In this document: positions 52,201 through 60,209 of the stretch, one piece after another
How the letters are laid out: each line of letters opens with the position of its first letter
Numbering within the stretch: the first letter of the stretch is position 1
Assembly: GCF_005049045.1 (NCBI RefSeq)
Contig: NZ_SUPK01000003.1
Coordinates: forward strand, 372,001 to 436,000
Source of the DNA: Cohnella pontilimi
GTDB taxonomy: Bacteria; Bacillota; Bacilli; Paenibacillales; Paenibacillaceae
DNA: 64,000 nt
Direction of reading: 5' to 3'
Made by a program: the position numbers and the translations under genes
The notes under the pieces: model-generated
Seen by the model: the letters and a program-made list of their open reading frames with translations, nothing else
Told to the model about the DNA's origin: nothing
The model's database searches: none

Positions 52201-52577
52201 TCAAGCCATTGAATGAACTCATGTAACGCGGCCATAGAAAGCACGGCTTCACTGCGATTGATGGCTTTCTCTGTATGCACGGCGAGATTGCCTAACTTGA
52301 CGATATAAAGGAGCTTTGCCCAGGTCTGGTTTTCCATTGCAAACCGGAAAGTAGGCTCATGAATGAGCGACTGCAAATTGTCCTTATAGGGCATTTTGAT
52401 GGTGTTGTCGGCAGAATACACCCACTTCACCGCCAACTCCATTGCCTTCCGGCTCCCTACCGCCGCCATCGCTGGTGAAGTCGCAAGCACCCGCTCCGCT
52501 TCGATAGCAGACGGCGCGAACAGTGCATATTCAGCTTGTCCTTCAAGGAAATCAAAGTTTGCAGGCACAACATTCAC
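49221..52577 (-). CDS. hsdR: type I restriction enzyme, R (restriction/translocase) subunit
   Basis: A 1118-residue HsdR. N-terminal DUF4145 helical domain (about 20-115), coiled-coil-like region (about 150-190), PD-(D/E)xK nuclease (FADYVLYGKDGLPLAIIEAK, about 240-262), then the superfamily-2 motor with Walker A MATGTGKTRTAS, DEAH box IIIDEAHRS and motif III GLTATP. The C-terminal EcoEI_R_C-type domain follows. Translocates and cleaves unmodified DNA when joined to HsdM2S. Last gene of the hsdM-hsdS-hsdR operon (16 bp after hsdS). Confidence 0.95.
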   Translation of the reverse strand: MNVVPANFDFLEGQAEYALFAPSAIEAERVLATSPAMAAVGSRKAMELAVKWVYSADNTIKMPYKDNLQSLIHEPTFRFAMENQTWAKLLYIVKLGNLAVHTEKAINRSEAVLSMAALHEFIQWLDYCYGLRYEERTFDEQLIPEGKVTLDEAAIKESKSLIEQQNAEIEKLRAQIEAMSTQLTGDKAKHQAERRFSPVDLPEFLTRKKYIDVDLKLLGWTIGDDAREEVPLFGMPNPEEKGFADYVLYGKDGLPLAIIEAKRTSKDPKIGTQQAKLYADCLERMTGRRPMMFTTNGFESYLWDDQSSPQRQVSGIFSKADLEKLMQRRQTCKPLAEITIDDKITDRYYQKAAIRAVCENIETGHRKSLLVMATGTGKTRTASSLTDVLSRGGYVTNILFLADRTALVKQAKDDFKNYLPDMSLCNLLSNRDDKSARIVFSTYPTMLNAIDSAKSKDGKRLFTPAHFDLIIIDEAHRSIFKKYRAIFEYFDAMLVGLTATPKTEVDRNTYEFFEMEKSVPTYAYDYETAVEEDHVLVPYYNIEVGTKFLDQGIAYDDLPEEDKERFEEDFTDEDGNMPDAIPAPALNAFIFNQNTVDLVLQDLMNKGIKVSGGDRIGKTIIFAQNKDHADYIVKRFNKLYPQYKGGFAKRITYQDSYAQSLIDEFKVADKEPHIAVSVDMLDTGIDVPQIVNLVFFKRVRSKAKFWQMIGRGTRLCKDLFGAGEDKTHFVIFDYLGNFEFFRQNKEGLEGNETLSLAEAIFAKRVRLIHHLQHASFADEPHQSFRTKLVQTVLHQIHQLNSELVSVKLKLQYVEKFKRNEAFVCLSDTDKHQLIEHLASLVYMEELDEHAKRFDNLMYGLMLAGIEGTPQFKKCRKQLTETCGALSERATIPQVKEKLTLIRTIGTDEFWENAGILDYEKIRVELRDLVKFIVDTGKPGPIYTNLKDEIIGVKEGEALYQAYDFEDYKLKVNRYIEKNRDHIAIHKLRNNIALTAADYESLERIFTGELGTAEDYMREFKDTPFGLLVRKVAKLEPEAAMAVFSSFINEQALNQSQIVFVKKVIDYVVQNGYIENVSELMKPPFDKPQSFIKLFDGSKQKQLVELVSMIKDNAVKIVG

Positions 52578-52592
52578 CTCGCATAAAATCGT

Positions 52593-53768
52593 TTAGTCGA
52601 AATATTTGCTCATAAGACTGTCGAACAGGAGTTGCGTCTCATAGATTGCTTTTTTGACGAGAGTTTTTTGCTCTTCGATCTTGGCTTCAATTGAAGCAAA
52701 TTTTTGTTGGAGCGAAAGAGGAGGATACGGGAAACAAATATTATCTAGGACTCCTGTATTCATGTGAGTGAATGCCCCATCATTCCCCTTTTTTAATCTG
52801 CTCAATCGATTCCCCCAAATAGTTATCAGTTTTACTAAAAAAGAAGGAAACAGCATTTCATTCAATCTAAGCCGTATCAGGTTCGTGCTAATGATTGATT
52901 TATCATGATTTGCTGTTACGACACACATTTTTCCTACCGTACCTGCACGAGAAATAATGATGTCATTTTTTTGCACATTATATTGTTCTAACTCTACGTA
53001 CTTTTGTTCTGTGACATACAAATGAATTTTATCAATAAATTCACCTTGCTTAGTAATGTTATCCATGACCCAAACAGGAACGCCATGTTCAACATATTCT
53101 TCTTTTTTTAAAGCACTTCCGAATGGACCACATTTAACAGAGGATTTCGGATCCTTATAGAACTCCGATAATTTTACAACGTTCCAACCCTTACTGTTAG
53201 TAACAGGGTCTCCAAACATCTCACAAAATGTAGACTTGATAAGGTTATCCAACTCAGCAAGTTGCTGTTTGCGCAAGGAGAGTAAATCTGCTGCCACGTC
53301 CAATGTTTTGCTAATTTGGTTTTGTAATCCGATTGTTGGCAATGGAACTTCAATCTCATCTAACATCTTTTTAGTAATTTGATTTATTGTTGTAGTAGCG
53401 CCATTAGAAAGCTGTCTTTTAAAATACTGTGAGTTAAAAAAATGCTTTAAGTAAAAATTATATTTACTTCGATATACCATCATAAACGCACCAAATGTCA
53501 TTGGTTCGGTTACTTGATTTATAATTGTTGACTTACCAACCAAACTTGAACTACCATTTCGACTACAGATTAATATATCTCCATTATTCACAAATAATTT
53601 TTCATTTATTTTTTTGTTTACCCTAACAGTATCAGAAAAGTCTAGTCTCCCATCTTGAATATTTCCTGAGCGCAATACAATAGTTCCTTGTTCATAAATA
53701 TCTTGGGGAGAGTAAGTTAATCCTATAATTCCTTCGCCTAATTTCCCCAGTTTCTCCAACTTATGCAT
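52593..53768 (-). CDS. hsdS: type I restriction enzyme, S (specificity) subunit
   Basis: A 391-residue HsdS with two target-recognition domains (about 1-150 and 200-360), each followed by a conserved helical spacer (LQNQISKTLDVAADLLSLRK; LQQKFASIEAKIEEQKTLVK). It determines the bipartite DNA target of both methylation and cleavage. Markedly AT-richer than the neighbouring genes, as expected of a fast-exchanging specificity gene. It overlaps hsdM by eight bases. The recognition sequence cannot be read from the protein. Confidence 0.93.
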   Translation of the reverse strand: MHKLEKLGKLGEGIIGLTYSPQDIYEQGTIVLRSGNIQDGRLDFSDTVRVNKKINEKLFVNNGDILICSRNGSSSLVGKSTIINQVTEPMTFGAFMMVYRSKYNFYLKHFFNSQYFKRQLSNGATTTINQITKKMLDEIEVPLPTIGLQNQISKTLDVAADLLSLRKQQLAELDNLIKSTFCEMFGDPVTNSKGWNVVKLSEFYKDPKSSVKCGPFGSALKKEEYVEHGVPVWVMDNITKQGEFIDKIHLYVTEQKYVELEQYNVQKNDIIISRAGTVGKMCVVTANHDKSIISTNLIRLRLNEMLFPSFLVKLITIWGNRLSRLKKGNDGAFTHMNTGVLDNICFPYPPLSLQQKFASIEAKIEEQKTLVKKAIYETQLLFDSLMSKYFD

Positions 53769-55233
53769 CCCCTAGGAGCCCCCTCAACTCTTCAGTCTTA
53801 GAGGCAATTTCTACGCTCAACAAATCAAGGCGCTCCAAAATAACCGAGGGGTTTTCGTATTCCACCTTCTCGTAAACAACTTCTTTATACTTGTTGATTG
53901 AGAGATCATAGTCATTTGCTTCAATGACAGACTTATCCACCAAGAAACTCTGTTCCGTTGGCTTGCGATCCGTTTCGCCAACGAGATTGTGGTAGCGTGC
54001 AATAATGTCAGGAATATCGTTTGCTTCGATCGAAGAACGCTTGTCATCCAAGGAGAAGCCGTCTGCCTTCATATCATAGAACCAGACCTTGTCGGTTCCG
54101 CCCGCTCCTGTTTTCGTGAAGATGAGGACAGCCGTACTCACGCCTGCATAAGGTTTAAATACGCCACTTGGCATAGAAATGACCGCTTGGAGTTGATGAT
54201 TCTCGACCAGTTCCTTCCGTAGCGATTTGTGCGCTTTGGTCGAACCGAAAAGGACACCATCAGGTACGATACAGGCGCAGCGTCCGCCTTTCCGCAGAAG
54301 TCTAAGGAACAAAGCAATAAAGAGGAGCTCCGTCTTTTTCGTATTTGCGATGGTCTTGAGGTTATCATGTATGCTCTCCGCATCAACCGTTCCGGTAAAA
54401 GGCGGGTTAGCCAAGATAATATCGTATTCAGATGAAATGTCATTTTGCTTGGATACGCTATCTACGTAATCCACGTGCGGATGTGTAATCGAGTGAAGCA
54501 TGAGGTTCATTGCCGAGAGTCGCAGCATCGTTCTATCTGTATCGAAACCCGTAAACATATCTCCCGAAAAATGCTCCCATTGTTCGCCGGTCATGTCCGT
54601 TTCATATTTCTCCCGGATATATTCGGCGGAAGAAACAAGGAACCCAGCTGTACCGCATGACGGATCGCAAACCCTATCATTTGGAGTAGGTGCAAGTAGA
54701 CGAACCATCATATCCCGAATATGTTTCGGTGTTCTGAATTGGCCGTTCTGTCCTGCGGTAGCCAACTTGCCCAGCATATACTCATAGAGATCGCCTTGCA
54801 TGTCTAAATTCTGAATGTCATGCTCGTAAAGCTCGTCCAACCCGGTGACGATCTTCTGGAGCACCTGCGGAGTGGGGATGAGGAACATCGCATCCTGCAT
54901 GTAACGGGTAAATGCCGAAGAACTTTTACCATTCATCGCTTTGATAAAAGGGAATACCTGCGTACCGACAATATCAAACATGACACGCGGATCTTGCGTT
55001 TTAAACCTGCTCCAACGCATCAACTGACCTTGCTCTTCCTGCGGGAACAGCTTAGGCATTGCCCCCCCGCCTAATGCCTCAATGCTCTCATTTTCCAATT
55101 CCTTTTCATCTAAAGAGCGAATGAACATAAGATATGTAAGCTGTTCAATAACCGTCAACGGGTTGGTAATGCCGCCCGCCCAAATATCTGTCCATATTTT
55201 ATCAACCTTGTTGCGAATCTCGCCTGTCAGCAT
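53761..55233 (-). CDS. hsdM: type I restriction enzyme, M (N6-adenine methyltransferase) subunit
   Basis: A 490-residue HsdM: N-terminal helical HsdM_N domain (about 1-125), SAM motif DPSCGTAGFLVSSAEY, catalytic motif ILANPPFTGTVD, and a C-terminal partner-binding part. Methylates adenine in the site chosen by HsdS and is required for cleavage with HsdR. First gene of the hsdMSR operon. Confidence 0.95.
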   Translation of the reverse strand: MLTGEIRNKVDKIWTDIWAGGITNPLTVIEQLTYLMFIRSLDEKELENESIEALGGGAMPKLFPQEEQGQLMRWSRFKTQDPRVMFDIVGTQVFPFIKAMNGKSSSAFTRYMQDAMFLIPTPQVLQKIVTGLDELYEHDIQNLDMQGDLYEYMLGKLATAGQNGQFRTPKHIRDMMVRLLAPTPNDRVCDPSCGTAGFLVSSAEYIREKYETDMTGEQWEHFSGDMFTGFDTDRTMLRLSAMNLMLHSITHPHVDYVDSVSKQNDISSEYDIILANPPFTGTVDAESIHDNLKTIANTKKTELLFIALFLRLLRKGGRCACIVPDGVLFGSTKAHKSLRKELVENHQLQAVISMPSGVFKPYAGVSTAVLIFTKTGAGGTDKVWFYDMKADGFSLDDKRSSIEANDIPDIIARYHNLVGETDRKPTEQSFLVDKSVIEANDYDLSINKYKEVVYEKVEYENPSVILERLDLLSVEIASKTEELRGLLGDA

Positions 55234-55329
55234 ACCTTTAAATCCTACCTTCCCAGCAACGCTAAGTTGTTATCTTTACATCTATTATAAAGCTACTAAG
55301 TAATTAGTGCATTAGTCATATATTTAGCA

Positions 55330-55482
55330 TGTACTTCTTCCTGGGCGGCGTCAACGAAGCGCCGCAGTGGAACTATCTGATGGTCATGGCCATTTGGGTG
55401 GCGCTGCCTGTCATTCTTCTGTTCTTCGCCGCTCAGCGCTACTTTATTGAAGGGATCACCTTTACGGGAATGAAGGAATAGT
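55330..55482 (+). pseudogene. tail of a MalG-type sugar ABC permease
   Basis: A plus-strand frame reads MYFFLGGVNEAPQWNYLMVM, then LPVILLFFAAQRYFIEGITF and TGMKE with a TAG stop, the standard C-terminal end of CUT1 MalG-type permeases (about 50 of 280 residues). The 5' part is missing and replaced by the hsdM promoter region. No binding protein or partner permease is nearby. It marks where the restriction island joined or replaced an older sugar-transport locus. Confidence 0.8.
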
Positions 55483-55575
55483 TGGGATACACGAAGCAAC
55501 CTACTTTATGTAACGGCAAAGCAAAAAGTGCTAACCTTGCAGACCAACATTAATATAGTCGTAATTAGGCAAAAA

Positions 55576-57102
55576 TTAATCAGGAACCAATGTGTGTAAA
55601 AATTTCGTATGATTCAATAACTCTTTAACCAAAACAATCTGAATGACCGGGTACTTTCGACCATTGGCGCTTTCATAAATCCCGAATTTTGCGGCTTCTT
55701 CAACCATATTCCTTGTAGGACGACCCAATGTTAGGAGCAGCCCTAATGTAGCACGTTCTTTCTGCAAAACCCCGTATAATTCGCGGATATCCTTGACACT
55801 TACCTTGCCACTTTTTACTTGAGTGACACATTTTTTAAACTTGTTTCCATCTTGAAAATAATGAAAACCGTCTACACCGCCATCCGCACCTTTCTTCATC
55901 TCTGTTATTATGCCTAAAAGATGAAGCGCCCAGAGCTGAAACTGATAACGATCTCGGCAAGCAAGATCAATTGCACCGTCAATATCGTAAGGCTCACCGG
56001 TAATCTCATTAGGACTCAAAAGCATTCCGAATTCCTTTTGAAGTCTTTCTTTAATAGTGGCAATCGCTATGTGGGTGATATCGATTCCGATCCATTTCCG
56101 TCCCAAGCGTTCAGCGGCTACAATCGAAGTACCGCAACCGCAAAAAGGATCCAATACTACATCCCCTGGATTTGATGTTGAGTTGATGATTCTTTCCAAA
56201 AGAGCAGTCGGTTTCTGTGTTGGATAACCGACTCTCTCTTTTGCTTGTGAATTAATAGGTGGTATATCATCCCAAAGGCATTGTAATGCAGCTCCTCCTT
56301 TATTTTCGTCTAAGTAACGTTTGAGACGTATACCACCTTTTCTTGTGTAATGTAGTCGTCCTTCTTCATCAAGCATCCTCATCCTTTCTTTGGGCACCCT
56401 CCAAAGGTTGAAAACACCTTTGTACTCATACTCATAACCACCACCCAATAAACCTTTTGCCGACAGATTATCATCCATCCACCGACGACCATCCTGATCC
56501 ACGCCTTTGAATCTTGATAAATATTTTTCACTGTGAGGTTTGTATTGTTTGTTCCAAATCCACGTTTTTCCTTTGGAATAAAACAAAATAGTATCAATAT
56601 TATTACCGAATCTCTTAGCGTCGTTATGAGCTCCGGTCCTCTTCCATATGATTTCATTCTGATAATTGTTTGGTGAAAATACAGCATCCATCAGAAGTTT
56701 CAGATAGTGGCTCGATATAGGATCGCAATGGAGAAAAATTGTTCCCCTCTCTTGTAACACCCTCTTCAATTCAATGAGGCGAGGCGCCATCATCGTAAGA
56801 TAAGCCATCATGTTGCTGGTACCTAGTAAATCGCGCATCGCAACCAAAAAACTTGATGTACTACCGTGCCCCGACCGAACCGTTTGAATATATTGATCCT
56901 CTACTTCCGGCCCCCAAAACCATGTATCTTCAAACGCCATTAATTGTGCTTCTGACTTTTTGCCGTCTGAAGTGAAAATTTGGTTATAATTCCTGTTGCT
57001 ATTGAAAGGTGGATCTAAATAAATTAGGTCCACCGAATTGGCTTCGATATGTTCTCGTAGTACTTTTAGATTATCCCCATAAAATAGCTTGTTTTTGTCC
57101 AT
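55576..57102 (-). CDS. beta-class DNA methyltransferase fused to an Mrr-like nuclease domain
   Basis: A 508-residue protein. The N-terminal two-thirds is an amino-methyltransferase of the beta order: catalytic DPPFNSN first (residues 30-36), SAM motif DPFCGCGTS later (318-326), with GYPTQKPTALLERII before it. After about residue 375 comes a second domain, WALHLLGIITEMKKGADGG with Asp407/Asp411 and CVTQVKSG with Gln428/Lys430, the D…QxK arrangement of Mrr/PD-(D/E)xK nucleases. So one polypeptide could modify and cut. I chose ATG 57102 with GGGGG 9 nt upstream; the frame is open to 57141. It is upstream of hsdM, in the same direction but separated by the permease tail, and looks like an independent system. 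Confidence 0.85.
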   Translation of the reverse strand: MDKNKLFYGDNLKVLREHIEANSVDLIYLDPPFNSNRNYNQIFTSDGKKSEAQLMAFEDTWFWGPEVEDQYIQTVRSGHGSTSSFLVAMRDLLGTSNMMAYLTMMAPRLIELKRVLQERGTIFLHCDPISSHYLKLLMDAVFSPNNYQNEIIWKRTGAHNDAKRFGNNIDTILFYSKGKTWIWNKQYKPHSEKYLSRFKGVDQDGRRWMDDNLSAKGLLGGGYEYEYKGVFNLWRVPKERMRMLDEEGRLHYTRKGGIRLKRYLDENKGGAALQCLWDDIPPINSQAKERVGYPTQKPTALLERIINSTSNPGDVVLDPFCGCGTSIVAAERLGRKWIGIDITHIAIATIKERLQKEFGMLLSPNEITGEPYDIDGAIDLACRDRYQFQLWALHLLGIITEMKKGADGGVDGFHYFQDGNKFKKCVTQVKSGKVSVKDIRELYGVLQKERATLGLLLTLGRPTRNMVEEAAKFGIYESANGRKYPVIQIVLVKELLNHTKFLHTLVPD

Positions 57103-57302
57103 TTTGTCATACCCCCAACCTTGTACCCGAGATTGATACAAGGTATGGTCGTTAGTGATTGTCCTATTCCCTTAATCCCCCTATGCTGCCATTAGGCGTT
57201 ATATCGTAAATCGGAAATAACCCTTCCAGAATTCGGAAGGATTAAGCTGTCGTCCCGGACCTGGGACCAAACGTATCTGGACCTGATCACCTTATAAAAA
57301 AG

Positions 57303-57329
57303 GGCAACCAGAATTTATCTCCGGTTGCC
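57303..57329 (-). terminator. terminator of glmS
   Basis: 7-bp stem GGCAACC / GGTTGCC with a 13-nt loop and CTTTTTT on the minus strand, about 110 bp after the glmS stop. Two weaker hairpins (57222..57240, 57253..57268) are also in the 57103-57440 interval; no gene is seen there. Confidence 0.75.
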
Positions 57330-57440
57330 TTCTTCGTATAATAATTTAAAAACTTTTTGGCTTTATATCGCTCAGAACAAAATTTTATTAGTCACCAATA
57401 GGTTAATGTTTTGTATGAGAGGCGTCGATGAACCCTAAGC

Positions 57441-59273
57441 TTACTCCACAGTCACGCTCTTCGCCAAGTTACGCGGCTTATCCACGTCGTGGCCCAGCGC
57501 CAGCGATGCATAGTAGGAGAGCAGCTGCAGCGGAACGACGGACAGAGCAGGTGTGAGCAGCGTAAGGGTGCGCGGAATGGCGAACTGGTGGTCGACGGAC
57601 TTGGCCGCCTCCGCTTCGTGTCCTTCGTTGATGATACCCAGTACATGTGCGCCGCGCGCCTTCACTTCCTTGATGTTGCTCAGCGTCTTCTCGTACAGCT
57701 CCTCTTGCGTCATCAGCGCGATCACTGGGATGCCATCCTCGATGAGCGCCAACGTGCCGTGCTTCAACTCACCGGCAGCATAAGCCTCGGAGTGGATATA
57801 CGAAATTTCCTTCAGCTTCAGCGAGCCTTCCAGCGCAACGGCATAATCGAGCCCGCGTCCGATGAAGAACAAGTTGCTGTGTTTGGAGATCTCTTCGGCA
57901 ACTGCTTTTACCGTCTCGGCTTGTGCCAAAATTTTCTCCACTTGCTCCGGCAGCGACTGCATCGCGGCCAGGATATGAGCGACTTCATCCGCGGTTTTGG
58001 TGCCGAGCGTTTGCGCCCAGTACAAACCGAACAAATAGAAGGCGATCAACTGCGACGTATAAGCTTTCGTCGAGGCTACCGCAATTTCCGGTCCGGCGAG
58101 CGTGATAATGACGTCATCCGCTTCGCGCGCAACCGAGCTGCCGACAACATTGGTGATCGCCAGCACGCGTGCTCCGCAGCGCTGTGCTTCACGTAGTGCC
58201 GCCAGCGTATCGGCCGTCTCACCAGATTGGCTGACGACGATCACGAGCGTATCCGGCGTGATGATCGGGGAGCGATACCGGTATTCCGACGCCACATCCG
58301 TCTCGACCGGAATGCGAGCGAGTTGCTCGATAATAGTCTTGCCTACGAGTCCGGCGTGCATGGCGGTGCCGCAAGCGACGATGTGCACCCGGTTAATACC
58401 GCGCAAAATTTCCGGAGTCATGTTCAACTCAGGGAGCACGACCGACCGGCCGTCTTCGCTAATGCGCCCGCGCATCGTATCGCGGTAAGCCTTCGGCTGC
58501 TCATAAATCTCCTTGAGCATGAAATGATCAAAGCCGGCTTTCTCCGCCGTGATCAAATCCCAATCTACGTGGAACACGTCTTTGGCGATGAAGTTGCCTT
58601 CAATCGTCATCAGTTCGACGGCGTCCCGCGTCAGCACGGCCATCTCACCGTCATTCAAAATGTAAATGTCCCGCGTATGCTCCAAAATTGCCGGGATGTC
58701 GGAAGCGATGAACTTCTCCCCGTCGCCGATTCCGATAATCAGCGGGCTCGCGTAACGTACCGCCACCAACCGCTCTGGTTCGTACTCAGTCAGCACCGCC
58801 AGAGCAAACGCTCCACGCATTTTGCCTACCGCACGTTGAACGGCTTTCACAATATCGCCGTCATATTCGACTGCCACCAGGTGGGAAATCACTTCCGTAT
58901 CCGTCTCGGACACAAAACGGTGGCCTTGTTGAAGAAGCTCTTCTTTCAGTTCTAAATAGTTCTCGATGATGCCGTTATGAACAACGGAAAACTTGTGCGA
59001 CTCATCCGCATGCGGATGCGAGTTGGCATCCGAAGGTTTGCCGTGCGTTGCCCAGCGGGTGTGGCCGATGCCGACCGTTCCGCGCAGAGGTTCGTCCGAC
59101 AAACGTCCCTCCAGATTGGCCAAGCGTCCCACCGTCTTCGTAATTTCCAAGCCTTGTTCCGTGAAAACCGCAATGCCGGCCGAGTCGTATCCACGGTACT
59201 CCAGCTTTTTAAGTCCTTCCAGCAAAATAGGCTGCGATTCCCGATTCCCAATATACCCTACGATTCCACACAT
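57441..59273 (-). CDS. glmS: glutamine-fructose-6-phosphate aminotransferase
   Basis: A 610-residue GlmS. The class-II glutaminase domain starts MCGIVGYIG (nucleophile Cys2, about 1-230). Two SIS isomerase domains follow (about 290-420 and 460-600), with VACGTAMHAGLVGK and VVSQSGETADTL, and the C-terminal DKPRNLAKSVTVE is exact for the family. Converts fructose-6-phosphate and glutamine to GlcN6P, the entry to peptidoglycan precursors. The 5' untranslated region carries the glmS ribozyme (59420..59590), so GlcN6P represses it. Confidence 0.97.
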   Translation of the reverse strand: MCGIVGYIGNRESQPILLEGLKKLEYRGYDSAGIAVFTEQGLEITKTVGRLANLEGRLSDEPLRGTVGIGHTRWATHGKPSDANSHPHADESHKFSVVHNGIIENYLELKEELLQQGHRFVSETDTEVISHLVAVEYDGDIVKAVQRAVGKMRGAFALAVLTEYEPERLVAVRYASPLIIGIGDGEKFIASDIPAILEHTRDIYILNDGEMAVLTRDAVELMTIEGNFIAKDVFHVDWDLITAEKAGFDHFMLKEIYEQPKAYRDTMRGRISEDGRSVVLPELNMTPEILRGINRVHIVACGTAMHAGLVGKTIIEQLARIPVETDVASEYRYRSPIITPDTLVIVVSQSGETADTLAALREAQRCGARVLAITNVVGSSVAREADDVIITLAGPEIAVASTKAYTSQLIAFYLFGLYWAQTLGTKTADEVAHILAAMQSLPEQVEKILAQAETVKAVAEEISKHSNLFFIGRGLDYAVALEGSLKLKEISYIHSEAYAAGELKHGTLALIEDGIPVIALMTQEELYEKTLSNIKEVKARGAHVLGIINEGHEAEAAKSVDHQFAIPRTLTLLTPALSVVPLQLLSYYASLALGHDVDKPRNLAKSVTVE

Positions 59274-59419
59274 GATCCAATAGACCTCCGCTTCGGTTTC
59301 TCGTCCGTCCGAGTCGCCGAAACCAAGCCTGCCACAGCGTCACAATCCATATTGAAAGAGAGGATGTGTCCGCCTGCCGCCGATTCCGGCCATCGGACAT
59401 CCTGTGATTTTAGTAAATA

Positions 59420-59590
59420 ATAAAGCATCGTATCGGAATATTGGCCGCCCGGTCGCCCGCTGCGTTTTGTCTTCCGATTTGTCGGCTCCGATGATGAGCC
59501 GGGAGGTCCCCGCCGAACGTTCCGAACGCCTCCACCTCGTCAACTTGCCGATTTTCCGTCCTTCGACAAGTTCTGGCGCTTATAATGCAT
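59420..59590 (-). ncRNA. glmS ribozyme/riboswitch
   Basis: On the minus strand the leader contains ATTATAAGCGCCAGAAC, then GGCAAGTTGACGAGG, then TTCGGCGGGGACCTCCCGG, the conserved core elements (P1 cleavage site, P2.1/P2.2 pseudoknots) of glmS ribozymes. The predicted cleavage is between 59580 (A) and 59579 (G). GlcN6P acts as cofactor for self-cleavage, which destabilises the mRNA. The exact 3' edge (P4 region) is approximate. The rest of 59274-59420 is leader with a GGAGG site before the glmS start. Confidence 0.9.
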
Positions 59591-59634
59591 TTTTTACGGT
59601 CTGCCCTGCCTTTCCGTTCTAAAATACATCCTCC

Positions 59635-59663
59635 ATCATATTCGTTTTACACAGGTTTGGCAA
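59635..59663 (-). promoter_or_regulatory. promoter of the glmS ribozyme transcript
   Basis: On the minus strand: -35 TTGCCA (59663..59658), 17-bp spacer, -10 TATGAT (59640..59635). Transcription would start near 59628, about 49 nt before the ribozyme cleavage site. Confidence 0.65.
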
Positions 59664-59789
59664 CCTCAAAAACATATTACCCAGGAAATGACACGTTCTC
59701 CGCTGGTTCGACACTCTCTTCCGGCTGCATAGATCTGTTCGGCCTGGTTCAGCCTAATCGGGTGAGGATCATGCCGAGGAGGTACATGT

Positions 59790-60161
59790 ATGGCGGAACG
59801 ATCGATATTGGCCTATTTTAATACACCGGATGAAGCCCAAAAGGCGCTCGAGCAGCTTAAAAAATTGAAATTGGCGGATTCGTCCATCGATCGGTTTGAC
59901 GGGATGCCCGGAGACGGATTGGATGTGGTCACGAATCCGCTCACGGGGGAGTTCCGCAGGCTGGGCAATCTTACCATGCACGGCGACTTCAAGGACCAGG
60001 ATGTCGGGATTCTGGTGGCCGCCAACGTCAGTGCGAGCGGAATGAGCTCCAACGGTCCCGAAAATGTCGTCACCGGCCGCGACATCCTGCTGACCGCCGT
60101 GGTGGATGAAGCCGACTACGAGAAAGCATTGGATATTGTGAAGAAAGCGGGCGCTTTATAA
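59790..60161 (+). CDS. small conserved protein of unknown function
   Basis: A 123-residue soluble protein, MAERSILAYFNTPDEAQKAL at the start, with an amphipathic helix (EALEQLKKLKLADSS-like) and a C-terminal ADYEKALDIVKKAGAL helix. The pattern of short helices and strands is like ferredoxin-fold general-stress proteins of Bacillales (Gsp17M-like), but this is a guess. There is no signal peptide or metal motif. GGAGG precedes the ATG at 7 nt. It is the only plus-strand gene in the 57-64 kb cell-wall region, placed between glmS and glmM, and has its own strong terminator. Confidence 0.8.
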   Translation: MAERSILAYFNTPDEAQKALEQLKKLKLADSSIDRFDGMPGDGLDVVTNPLTGEFRRLGNLTMHGDFKDQDVGILVAANVSASGMSSNGPENVVTGRDILLTAVVDEADYEKALDIVKKAGAL

Positions 60162-60167
60162 TGAAAA

Positions 60168-60202
60168 AAGCCGTGGCCGGGTATGATTCCCGGCCACGGC
60201 TT
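60168..60202. terminator. bidirectional terminator between the small gene and glmM
   Basis: Perfect 14-bp stem AAGCCGTGGCCGGG / CCCGGCCACGGCTT with a 7-nt loop, serving the two converging genes. Confidence 0.9.
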
Positions 60203-60209
60203 GCCTTGT

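Noticed and set aside
59404-59622. Small open frames over the glmS leader
   Set aside because: They overlap the conserved ribozyme core, which explains the sequence conservation better than coding.
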